Origin: JAHTBL01 sp038532735
GTDB lineage: Bacteria > Pseudomonadota > Alphaproteobacteria > Rhodobacterales > Rhodobacteraceae
NCBI GenBank assembly: GCA_038532735.1
Contig: JBCBAC010000027.1
Coordinates: 1-19,831, forward strand
Direction: 5' to 3'
Length of the DNA: 19,831 bases
Both the position numbers and the translations under genes were made by a program. The notes under the pieces are model-generated. The model had not been told where the DNA came from. It did not search any database and was given only the letters and a program-made list of their open reading frames with translations. Positions 6,218-17,406 of this stretch are shown piece by piece; position 1 is the first letter of the stretch; each line of letters opens with the position of its first letter.

Positions 6218-6733
6218 GTGGATAGAGCCCAGAAAGAGAAAGTGGTCGAGGAACTCGGCCAGATCTTCGAAAGCTCTGGCGTCGTTGTGGTCTCTCACTA
6301 CGAAGGTCTCACGGTTGCTGAAATGCAGGACCTGCGCGCGCAAATGCGTGAAGCTGGCGGGTCCGTTCGCGTTGCCAAAAACAGGCTCGCCAAGATCGCC
6401 CTTGAGGGTCAGCCCTGCGCAAGCATTGCTGACCTTCTGTCGGGTATGACCGTTCTTGCCTATTCCGAAGACCCTGTGGCTGCGGCCAAGGTCGTGGAAG
6501 CCTATGCCAAGGAAAACTCCAAGCTGGAGATCCTCGGCGGTGCCATGGGCGAGAATGCGTTGGACGTCGCTGGTGTGAAAGCCGTCGCCGCCATGCCGTC
6601 GCGTGAGGAGCTTATCGCTTCGATCGTGGGCTGCATCGGTGCGCCTGCTTCCAACATCGCCGGCGCGATCGGGGCACCTGCTTCGAACATCGCAAGCATC
6701 ATTTCGACGGTCGAGGACAAAGCGGCCGCGTAA
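6218..6733 (+). CDS. rplJ: 50S ribosomal protein L10
   Basis: This 171-aa protein has the normal L10 length and starts at GTG 6218 (fMet-DRAQKEKVVEELGQIF). The start is chosen because TTGGAG at 6205-6210 is 7 nt upstream and the sequence begins like other Rhodobacteraceae L10; an in-frame ATG at 6167 lies inside a leader hairpin and would add a non-homologous tail. VRVAKNRLAKIAL (about residues 49-61) is the L10 rRNA-binding signature. The C-terminal helix, which binds L12 dimers, contains a near-perfect tandem 11-residue repeat IGAPASNIA.. (residues 140-161). L10 anchors L12 on the ribosomal stalk next to L11 and is the usual autogenous repressor of this operon. rplL follows after 71 nt. Confidence 0.97.
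   Translation: MDRAQKEKVVEELGQIFESSGVVVVSHYEGLTVAEMQDLRAQMREAGGSVRVAKNRLAKIALEGQPCASIADLLSGMTVLAYSEDPVAAAKVVEAYAKENSKLEILGGAMGENALDVAGVKAVAAMPSREELIASIVGCIGAPASNIAGAIGAPASNIASIISTVEDKAAA
6635..6700 (+). repeat. 33-nt tandem repeat in the L12-binding tail of rplJ
   Basis: Two adjacent 33-nt units (6635-6667 and 6668-6700) encode IGAPASNIAGA and IGAPASNIASI. They differ at several synonymous third positions (GGT/GGG, GCG/GCA, TCC/TCG, GCC/GCA), so the duplication is old and the protein sequence has been kept by selection. They fall in the L10 C-terminal helix to which L12 dimers dock. Confidence 0.9.
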
Positions 6734-6804
6734 AGCAACCAAGGATCTGCGTAGGGTTGATTGCCTGACGTTGGAACACACTTAGAAAACGGAAAGAGTC
6801 TAAA

Positions 6805-7185
6805 ATGGCTGATCTGAAGAAACTTGCTGAAGAGATCGTTGGTCTGACGCTTCTCGAAGCCCAAGAACTGAAAACCATCCTCAAGGACGAGTATGGCATC
6901 GAGCCCGCAGCTGGCGGCGCTGTGATGGTGGCTGGTGCAGCTGGCGGCGACGCTGGCGGTGCAGCTGAAGAGAAGACCGAATTTGACGTGATCCTGAAAG
7001 CCGCTGGCGCTCAGAAGATCAACGTCATCAAAGAGGTTCGCGGCATCACCGGTCTCGGCCTCAAAGAAGCAAAAGAGCTGGTCGAAGCTGGCGGCAAAGC
7101 CGTCAAAGAAGGCGTCGACAAAGCAGAAGCAGAAGACATCAAAGCCAAGCTGGAAGCAGCTGGCGCGGAAGTCGAGCTCAAGTAA
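6805..7185 (+). CDS. rplL: 50S ribosomal protein L7/L12
   Basis: This 126-aa acidic, Ala/Lys-rich protein has the three L12 parts: an N-terminal dimerisation domain (DLKKLAEEIVGLTLLEAQELK, about residues 3-33) that docks on L10, a flexible Ala/Gly hinge (about 36-55), and a C-terminal domain with FDVILKAAG.KINVIKEVR and GLGLKEAKELVE that recruits translation GTPases. A GGAAAGAG sequence lies just before ATG 6805. Multiple copies per ribosome are needed, so strong translation relative to rplJ is expected. A strong hairpin after the stop may set the balance with rpoB. Confidence 0.98.
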   Translation: MADLKKLAEEIVGLTLLEAQELKTILKDEYGIEPAAGGAVMVAGAAGGDAGGAAEEKTEFDVILKAAGAQKINVIKEVRGITGLGLKEAKELVEAGGKAVKEGVDKAEAEDIKAKLEAAGAEVELK

Positions 7186-7207
7186 TCGGGCATTTGCCTG
7201 GTTTTTC

Positions 7208-7237
7208 GGCTGGAGTGGGAGAAATCCCGCTCCAGCC
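7208..7237 (+). promoter_or_regulatory. Strong GAAA-loop hairpin after rplL, candidate attenuator or RNase processing site
   Basis: GGCTGGAG (7208-7215) pairs with CTCCAGCC (7230-7237), and the stem continues through T-G and GGGA/TCCC to a GAAA tetraloop at 7221-7224: 13 consecutive pairs. There is no T-run afterwards, so it is not a full intrinsic terminator. In E. coli the rplL-rpoB gap has a partial attenuator and an RNase III site that reduce rpoBC expression relative to L12; this hairpin stands in the same place. Confidence 0.7.
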
Positions 7238-7245
7238 AAACCTGT

Positions 7246-7373
7246 CTTAACGGGGGCCTTTTGAAAGACCCCTCTTAAGGAAGGTTCAATGGTCGGGAGC
7301 GAAGCGGTGGGACGCCTCGCATGAATTGGCCGGATTTTCCTGTCTCAACTGGGCGCATCGCGGGGGCCCGACC
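7246..7373 (+). promoter_or_regulatory. Structured rpoB leader RNA with SD-masking hairpin and long-range pairing
   Basis: A nested hairpin forms from CTTAA (7246-7250) with TTAAG (7275-7279), GGGG (7252-7255) with CCCC (7269-7272), and CTTT (7258-7261) with AAAG (7264-7267). Its 3' arm overlaps AAGGAAGG (7277-7284). Farther on, GGTCGGG (7291-7297) can pair with CCCGACC (7367-7373), enclosing a smaller hairpin (GCGA/TCGC plus GCG/CGC, 7299-7320). The 3' partner ends 39 nt before the rpoB start. No family is assigned; the pairings were found by eye, without energy calculation. Confidence 0.5.
7289..7324 (+). CDS. Possible 11-codon leader peptide upstream of rpoB
   Basis: ATG at 7289 opens a short frame MVGSEAVGRLA ending in TGA at 7322-7324. 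A duplicated Shine-Dalgarno-like sequence AAGGAAGG (7277-7284) sits at workable spacing (7 nt from the first AAGGA), stronger than the site before rpoB itself. The first codons overlap the 5' arm GGTCGGG of a pairing with 7367-7373, so a translating ribosome would open that structure. No protein-level evidence exists here; it could be a chance ORF. No run of a regulatory amino acid is present, so a classical amino-acid attenuation role is unlikely. Confidence 0.3.
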   Translation: MVGSEAVGRLA

Positions 7374-7412
7374 GCTGATACGCCCGATGAGAATTGAAAG
7401 GTGACGACGCAC

Positions 7413-10400
7413 ATGGCTCAGTCCTTCCTAGGTCAGAAACGCTTGCGCAAATATTACGGCAAAATCCGCGAAGTTCTGGAGATGCCGAACCTCATCGAGG
7501 TCCAGAAAAGTTCCTACGATTTGTTCCTGAAATCCGGCGACCAGCCAGAGCCGCTTGACGGCGAAGGCATCAAGGGCGTCTTCCAGTCGGTCTTCCCGAT
7601 CAAGGATTTCAACGAAACCTCTGTGCTCGAGTTCGTCAAATACGAGCTGGAGAAGCCCAAATACGATGTTGAGGAATGTCAGCAACGTGACATGACCTAC
7701 AGCGCGCCCTTGAAGGTGACGCTGCGCCTCATCGTGTTTGATGTGGACGAAGACACTGGCGCGAAGTCGGTCAAGGACATCAAGGAACAGGACGTGTTCA
7801 TGGGCGATATGCCCTTGATGACACCGAACGGCACCTTTGTCGTGAACGGCACCGAGCGCGTGATCGTCTCGCAAATGCACCGTTCGCCCGGCGTGTTCTT
7901 TGACCACGACAAGGGCAAGACGCATTCCTCCGGCAAACTGCTTTTTGCCTGCCGCATCATCCCCTATCGCGGCAGCTGGCTGGACTTCGAGTTCGACGCG
8001 AAAGACCTTGTCTTCTCGCGCATCGACCGTCGCCGGAAACTGCCGGTCACGACCCTGCTCTATGCGCTGGGTCTGGATCAGGAAGGCATCATGGATGCCT
8101 ATTACGACACTGTGTCCTACAAGCTGAAGAAGAACAAAGGTTGGGTCACCAAGTTCTTCCCCGAGCGTGTGCGCGGCACCCGTCCCACCTTTGATCTGGT
8201 CGACGCCAAGTCCGGCGAAGTGATCGCCGAGGCGGGCAAGAAGGTCACGCCCCGCGCGGTCAAGAAACTGATCGACGAAGGCGAAGTGACCGAACTGCTT
8301 GTCCCGTTCGAGCACATTCAGGGCAAGTTTGTCGCCAAAGACATCATCAACGAAGAAACCGGTGCGATCTATGTCGAAGCCGGTGATGAGCTGACGTGGG
8401 AGCTGGATAAAGACGGCGACGTCATCGGCGGCTCCATCAAAGAGCTGATGGATGCGGGCATCACGGACATTCCGGTTCTCGACATCGATAACGTCAATGT
8501 CGGCCCCTACATGCGCAACACCATGGCCGCGGACAAGAACATGAGCCGCGAAAGCGCGCTGATGGACATCTACCGCGTCATGCGTCCGGGTGAGCCGCCC
8601 ACCGTTGAAGCTGCTGATACGCTCTTCAACTCGCTCTTCTTCGACAGTGAGCGTTATGATCTGTCCGCCGTTGGTCGCGTGAAGATGAACATGCGTCTGG
8701 CACTGGATGCCGAAGACACCCAGCGCACCCTGCGCAAGGAAGACATCGTCGCCTGCATCAAGGCGCTGGTGGAACTGCGTGACGGCAAAGGCGACGTGGA
8801 CGATATCGACCACCTCGGCAACCGTCGCGTCCGTTCCGTTGGTGAGTTGATGGAGAACCAGTACCGGGTCGGTCTGCTCCGTATGGAGCGCGCGATCAAA
8901 GAGCGTATGTCGTCTGTTGAGATCGACACGGTCATGCCGCAGGATCTGATCAACGCCAAGCCCGCAGCCGCGGCGGTGCGCGAATTCTTCGGTTCCTCGC
9001 AGCTGTCGCAGTTTATGGACCAGACCAACCCGCTGTCGGAAGTCACGCATAAGCGTCGTCTGTCGGCACTTGGGCCGGGCGGTCTGACCCGCGAACGCGC
9101 TGGTTTTGAGGTGCGCGACGTGCACCCGACCCACTATGGCCGGATGTGCCCGATTGAAACGCCGGAAGGCCCGAATATCGGTCTTATTAACTCGCTGGCC
9201 ACCTTTGCCCGTGTGAACAAGTACGGCTTTATTGAGACGCCTTATCGCAAGGTCGAAAACGGTCAGGTCACGGACGAAGTCCACTACATGTCCGCGACTG
9301 AAGAGATGCGTCATGTGGTTGCGCAAGCCAACGCCAAGCTCGATGAGGGCGGCAAGTTCGTCAACGATCTGGTCAGCACGCGCCAAGCGGGCGAATACAT
9401 GCTGCAAAGCAACGAACACGTTGACCTGATCGACGTGTCACCGAAGCAGCTGGTCTCCGTCGCGGCCTCGCTCATTCCGTTCCTTGAGAATGACGACGCC
9501 AACCGCGCTTTGATGGGCTCGAACATGCAGCGTCAGGCGGTTCCGCTTCTGCAAGCCGAGGCGCCGCTGGTCGGCACCGGCATCGAAGAAGTTGTGGCCC
9601 GCGATTCTGGTGCGGCTATCATGGCGAAACGTGCCGGTATCATCGACCAGGTCGATGCGACCCGTATCGTTGTGCGCGCTACGGAAGATTTCGAACCGGG
9701 CGATCCCGGCGTCGACATCTACCGGATGCGCAAGTTCCAGCGTAGCAACCAGAACACCTGCATCAACCAGCGTCCGCTGGTGAAAGTGGGCGACAAGGTC
9801 TCCAAGGGTGAAGTCATCGCCGACGGCCCCAGCACCGATATCGGTGAACTGGCGCTGGGCAAGAACGTGGTCGTCGCGTTCATGCCGTGGAATGGCTACA
9901 ACTACGAGGACTCGATCCTGATCTCCGAGCGTATCGTGCGCGATGACGTCTTCACCTCGGTCCATATCGAGGAGTTTGAAGTCGCCGCCCGTGACACCAA
10001 ACTCGGCCCTGAGGAAATCACCCGCGACATCCCCAATGTCGGTGAGGAAGCCCTGCGCAACCTCGACGAAGCAGGCATCGTCTATATCGGTGCCGATGTC
10101 GGCCCTGCGGATATCCTTGTCGGTAAGATCACACCGAAGGGCGAAAGCCCGATGACGCCGGAAGAGAAACTTCTACGCGCCATCTTCGGTGAGAAAGCGT
10201 CCGATGTGCGCGACACCTCCCTGCGCCTGCCGCCGGGTGATTTCGGCACGGTCGTTGAGGTCCGCGTCTTCAACCGTCACGGCGTCGAAAAAGACGAACG
10301 TGCGGTGCAGATCGAGCGTGAGGAAGTTGAACGCCTTGCTCGTGACCGCGACGACGAGCTGGCCATTCTGGACCGCAACATCTACGCGCGTCTGAAAGGT

Positions 10401-11549
10401 ATGCTGCTGGGTAAAACAGCCGTGAAGGGCCCCAAAGGCGTCAAGGCGAACTCGGAAATCACCGAAGAGCTTCTTGAAACCCTGACCCGTGGTCAGTGGT
10501 GGCAGCTGGCTCTTGGTGAAGAAGACGAGGCCAAAGGCGTGGAAGCCCTGAACGAGCAATATGAGGCGCAGAAACGTGCCTTGGATGCCCGTTTCGAGGA
10601 CAAGGTCGAAAAGGTCCGCCGCGGTGACGATCTGCCCCCGGGCGTGATGAAGATGGTCAAGGTCTTCGTGGCTGTGAAGCGCAAACTGCAGCCCGGCGAC
10701 AAGATGGCCGGTCGTCACGGCAACAAGGGTGTGATCTCGAAAGTGGTCCCGATGGAGGACATGCCGTTCCTCGCAGACGGTACCCCTGTCGACTTCGTGC
10801 TGAACCCGCTGGGTGTGCCCTCGCGTATGAACGTCGGTCAGATCCTCGAGACGCATATGGGTTGGGCCGCACGCGGTCTGGGCATCCAGATCGACGAGGC
10901 TCTGGGTGAGTATCGCCGCTCTGGCGATCTGACCCCGGTTCGGGATGCGATGAAAATTGCCTATGGCGACGATGTCTACCAAGAAGGCATCGCCGACATG
11001 GACGAGGATCACCTGCTGGAAGCCGCCGGGAACGTCACCCGTGGTGTGCCGATCGCAACGCCCGTCTTCGACGGTGCCAAGGAAGCCGATGTGAACGACG
11101 CGCTCGTCCGCGCTGGCTTCTCGGAAAGCGGTCAGTCGGTGCTTTATGATGGCCGGACAGGGGAGCAGTTTGCCCGCCCCGTCACGGTTGGCATCAAGTA
11201 TCTGCTGAAGCTGCATCACCTTGTCGACGACAAGATTCACGCACGCTCGACCGGCCCGTACAGCCTTGTCACGCAGCAGCCTCTGGGTGGTAAAGCCCAG
11301 TTTGGCGGCCAGCGTTTCGGAGAGATGGAGGTCTGGGCCTTGGAAGCATACGGCGCGGCTTACACGCTGCAGGAAATGCTCACGGTCAAGTCGGACGACG
11401 TTGCCGGACGGACGAAAGTCTACGAAAGCATCGTCAAAGGCGAAGACAACTTCGAAGCCGGTGTGCCTGAATCGTTCAACGTTCTGGTCAAAGAGGTCCG
11501 TGGCCTCGGCCTGAACATGGAACTCCTGGACGCGGAGGACGGTGAATAA
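7413..11549 (+). CDS. rpoB: DNA-directed RNA polymerase subunit beta
   Basis: This 1378-aa protein has the length expected for alphaproteobacterial beta. It starts MAQSFLGQKRLRKYYGKIREV at 7413, with AAAGG at 7397-7401; an in-frame GTG at 7401 is less likely. The rifampicin-pocket segment is at residues 527-557 (GSSQLSQFMDQTNPLSEVTH then KRRLSALGPGG). Residues matching E. coli D516, H526 and S531 are D536, H546 and S551, i.e. wild type. The active-site motif GDKMAGRHGNKG holds Lys1097 and Lys1105 (E. coli K1065 and K1073). The C-terminus, with GGKAQFGGQRFGEMEVWALE, forms the beta clamp/anchor with beta'. No intein, frameshift or truncation is seen. It is preceded by the structured leader and followed 51 nt later by rpoC. 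Confidence 0.99.
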   Translation: MAQSFLGQKRLRKYYGKIREVLEMPNLIEVQKSSYDLFLKSGDQPEPLDGEGIKGVFQSVFPIKDFNETSVLEFVKYELEKPKYDVEECQQRDMTYSAPLKVTLRLIVFDVDEDTGAKSVKDIKEQDVFMGDMPLMTPNGTFVVNGTERVIVSQMHRSPGVFFDHDKGKTHSSGKLLFACRIIPYRGSWLDFEFDAKDLVFSRIDRRRKLPVTTLLYALGLDQEGIMDAYYDTVSYKLKKNKGWVTKFFPERVRGTRPTFDLVDAKSGEVIAEAGKKVTPRAVKKLIDEGEVTELLVPFEHIQGKFVAKDIINEETGAIYVEAGDELTWELDKDGDVIGGSIKELMDAGITDIPVLDIDNVNVGPYMRNTMAADKNMSRESALMDIYRVMRPGEPPTVEAADTLFNSLFFDSERYDLSAVGRVKMNMRLALDAEDTQRTLRKEDIVACIKALVELRDGKGDVDDIDHLGNRRVRSVGELMENQYRVGLLRMERAIKERMSSVEIDTVMPQDLINAKPAAAAVREFFGSSQLSQFMDQTNPLSEVTHKRRLSALGPGGLTRERAGFEVRDVHPTHYGRMCPIETPEGPNIGLINSLATFARVNKYGFIETPYRKVENGQVTDEVHYMSATEEMRHVVAQANAKLDEGGKFVNDLVSTRQAGEYMLQSNEHVDLIDVSPKQLVSVAASLIPFLENDDANRALMGSNMQRQAVPLLQAEAPLVGTGIEEVVARDSGAAIMAKRAGIIDQVDATRIVVRATEDFEPGDPGVDIYRMRKFQRSNQNTCINQRPLVKVGDKVSKGEVIADGPSTDIGELALGKNVVVAFMPWNGYNYEDSILISERIVRDDVFTSVHIEEFEVAARDTKLGPEEITRDIPNVGEEALRNLDEAGIVYIGADVGPADILVGKITPKGESPMTPEEKLLRAIFGEKASDVRDTSLRLPPGDFGTVVEVRVFNRHGVEKDERAVQIEREEVERLARDRDDELAILDRNIYARLKGMLLGKTAVKGPKGVKANSEITEELLETLTRGQWWQLALGEEDEAKGVEALNEQYEAQKRALDARFEDKVEKVRRGDDLPPGVMKMVKVFVAVKRKLQPGDKMAGRHGNKGVISKVVPMEDMPFLADGTPVDFVLNPLGVPSRMNVGQILETHMGWAARGLGIQIDEALGEYRRSGDLTPVRDAMKIAYGDDVYQEGIADMDEDHLLEAAGNVTRGVPIATPVFDGAKEADVNDALVRAGFSESGQSVLYDGRTGEQFARPVTVGIKYLLKLHHLVDDKIHARSTGPYSLVTQQPLGGKAQFGGQRFGEMEVWALEAYGAAYTLQEMLTVKSDDVAGRTKVYESIVKGEDNFEAGVPESFNVLVKEVRGLGLNMELLDAEDGE

Positions 11550-11565
11550 GGGGCCGCAAGCCCCT
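11549..11565 (+). other. Hairpin between rpoB and rpoC
   Basis: AGGGGC (11549-11554) pairs with GCCCCT (11560-11565) around a CGCAA loop, starting at the last base of the rpoB stop codon. No T-run follows, so it is unlikely to terminate; it may stabilise or segment the mRNA. Confidence 0.4.
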
Positions 11566-11600
11566 CCACCTTTCCTCTGCCCGAATTCAAGGATTTGAAA

Positions 11601-15833
<4,233 letters not shown>

Positions 15834-15856
15834 GCGACACCGCATCACAATCTTCG

Positions 15857-15889
15857 AAAGGGCCCGTGTTTCTGACGTGGGCCCTTTTT
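15857..15889 (+). terminator. Rho-independent terminator of rpoBC
   Basis: AAAGGGCCC (15857-15865) pairs perfectly with GGGCCCTTT (15879-15887), with TTTTT at 15885-15889. It ends the rplJL-rpoBC unit and separates it from the accessory genes downstream. Confidence 0.92.
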
Positions 15890-15927
15890 GTTACCTCACA
15901 AAAGGTTCCATCCTTTCTACCGATTGT

Positions 15928-15939
15928 GATGTGCACATC
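15928..15939. promoter_or_regulatory. 12-bp perfect palindrome upstream of the repeat protein, possible operator
   Basis: GATGTGCACATC is a perfect inverted repeat with no spacer, in the 164-nt spacer between the rpoC terminator and the next gene. A second element, hairpin CCCGAAA/TTTCGGG (15958-15964 with 15973-15979), follows. No convincing -35/-10 pair could be placed. A regulator-binding role is only a guess from symmetry. Confidence 0.25.
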
Positions 15940-16053
15940 TGCACAGCAGCCCTGCGCCCCGAAATGCGAACTTTTCGGGTCGACGCCCGTTGTATCTGCA
16001 TCGGGCGGCGCAAAAGCGTCTGCCAAAAAAGAGAAGAGAGAAAGGAAGAAACC

Positions 16054-16347
16054 ATGAAACGCACAGCACTGATTTCTGCACTCGCACTGACCTTTGCGGC
16101 ACCCGCATTTGCAGACATGAACACCGACGAAGCGGAGCTGGACAACCTCGGTAAAACCTCGCCCGCAGCCATCGCTGACGAACACAATGACGAAGGTGGT
16201 TTTGTCGCAGACGGCACGCTGGGCCTGACCTCCCCCGCCGAGCAGTTCGGTGAAAAGAATGACGACATCGTCTCGACCATGAGCGACGAGGAAATCAAGC
16301 GCCTCGAAGACCTCGGTGAGACCTCGCCTGCCGAGCTGGCCGACTAA
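16054..16347 (+). CDS. Small exported acidic protein with three LGxTSPA repeats
   Basis: This 97-aa protein has a clear Sec signal peptide (residues 1-20, cleavage AFA-D). The mature 77 residues are strongly acidic and contain three copies of one motif: LGKTSPAAIAD (32-42), LGLTSPAEQFG (56-66) and LGETSPAELAD (87-97, the very C-terminus). The first and last are preceded by similar Leu/Asp/Glu-rich helices (EAELDNLG and IKRLEDLG). AAAGGAAGAA (16041-16050) gives a strong ribosome-binding site. It is monocistronic between two terminators. I do not recognise the family; a periplasmic or secreted role follows from the signal only. A longer in-frame extension back into rpoC is rejected. Confidence 0.85.
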   Translation: MKRTALISALALTFAAPAFADMNTDEAELDNLGKTSPAAIADEHNDEGGFVADGTLGLTSPAEQFGEKNDDIVSTMSDEEIKRLEDLGETSPAELAD

Positions 16348-16415
16348 TACGGCCCCAGGCGTAAAAACGCACTGTCACCAAGATTGCCAACAGACTGTTT
16401 AGGGTGCGTTGTGGA

Positions 16416-16448
16416 GACCGGTTCTGCCCTCAAGGGCGGGCCGGTTTT
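16416..16448 (+). terminator. Probable terminator after the repeat protein
   Basis: ACCGG (16417-16421) pairs with CCGGT (16441-16445), enclosing an inner stem GCCC/GGGC (16426-16429 with 16434-16437), and TTTT with further T/C follows to 16451. It lies 70 nt after the plus-strand stop and just before the end of the convergent dioxygenase gene. On the minus strand no T-run follows, so it mainly serves the plus strand. Confidence 0.6.
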
Positions 16449-16467
16449 CTCGTGGGTGAAGGTCGTT

Positions 16468-17295
16468 TCACCGCGGCCAAAGCTGCGGGAACATCGGCCC
16501 GTCAATCCGGTCACCTTCGCCATAGCCTGCCGCCTCAAACATGGCGCGTTCATCTTTTGCCCAATCGCCGCGATAGCGGATCATGCCGTCCGGTGCTGTC
16601 ATCCGCAGGGTAAAGCGCCGCACGGTTTCGGTGGGTGTCACCGAAGACAGCCCCCCATGCAGCGTCCGCATGTCGAAAAAGATGCAATCGCCCAGATCAA
16701 GATCCCACTGAAGCAGTTCATACGCATCCGGGTCCGCATTCACATCGGGCGGCGGATGATAGGTCTGCCCCGCCACCTCCTGCGGTTCCGAGGTTGCGTG
16801 CCCATCCGCAAACCGCACCCGCATGAACAGCTTGTCCCACAGGTGGGAGCCTTTCACGAAGGCGATGCCGTTTTCCTTCGTCACGGGTTCCAACGGCAAC
16901 CAAAGCACGCACATCGTGCCTTCGAAATCGAAATAGGCGAGGTCCTGATGGAAGGGCGGGCGCGACGTGGAGCCAGCCTCGCGCATGAACCAGTTGTCCA
17001 TCACCAGATTGATGCTGGGCGCATCCAGCAGTTCGGCGGCCAAAGGCGCGCAAGGCGATTGGCGCACGAACTCCTCAAATTCCGGGATTTTGTCCCACGC
17101 CCAGAAGTCTTCCAGATAGGCAGGCGCATCCGGGTCCTTCGTGTGCCGCGCGAAATGCGCCGTCGGATCGGCGATATCCTTGTCGATGCCTGCGCGCAGT
17201 TTCTCAATCCACTCCGTCCCGAATTGCGCCTTCAGATGCACCGCCCCGTCCCGGTGAAACGCCGCTTTCTCTACATCTGTCAGAAGATTTGTCAT
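16468..17295 (-). CDS. Phytanoyl-CoA dioxygenase (PhyH) family Fe(II)/2-oxoglutarate oxygenase
   Basis: This 275-aa protein shows the jelly-roll oxygenase layout. Metal ligands are His116 and Asp118 in FHQDLAYFDFEG and distal His213 in MRTLHGG; Arg227 or Arg231 in VRRFTLR should bind the 2-oxoglutarate carboxylate. The N-terminal part (VEKAAFHRDGAVHL) and the segment LWLPLEPVTKENGIAFVKGSH are typical of PhyH proteins. These enzymes hydroxylate diverse small molecules with O2 and 2-oxoglutarate as cosubstrates; the substrate here is unknown. It is divergent from the glycosyltransferase at 17407 (111-nt gap), which suggests a shared control region, although no clear promoter was found there. 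Start ATG 17295 has only a weak GGGG upstream. Confidence 0.9.
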   Translation of the reverse strand: MTNLLTDVEKAAFHRDGAVHLKAQFGTEWIEKLRAGIDKDIADPTAHFARHTKDPDAPAYLEDFWAWDKIPEFEEFVRQSPCAPLAAELLDAPSINLVMDNWFMREAGSTSRPPFHQDLAYFDFEGTMCVLWLPLEPVTKENGIAFVKGSHLWDKLFMRVRFADGHATSEPQEVAGQTYHPPPDVNADPDAYELLQWDLDLGDCIFFDMRTLHGGLSSVTPTETVRRFTLRMTAPDGMIRYRGDWAKDERAMFEAAGYGEGDRIDGPMFPQLWPR

Positions 17296-17406
17296 GATCT
17301 GTGCCCCATCATTCCTCTACATGCTAAGCCGCAGATCGCGCCCCTGCCAAGCGCCCTGATTTGCCTTTGGGCTTGCCCCGCATCACGCCGCCGATAAGGT
17401 GCTGTT

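Noticed and set aside
8991..9083. Possible rifampicin-resistance change in RpoB
   Set aside because: The positions matching D516, H526 and S531 carry the wild-type residues; the T, V and L differences from E. coli (538, 544, 550) look like ordinary lineage variation.
7428..9419. 663-codon open frame antisense to rpoB
   Set aside because: Shadow of the strong codon bias of rpoB; no ribosome-binding site or domain.
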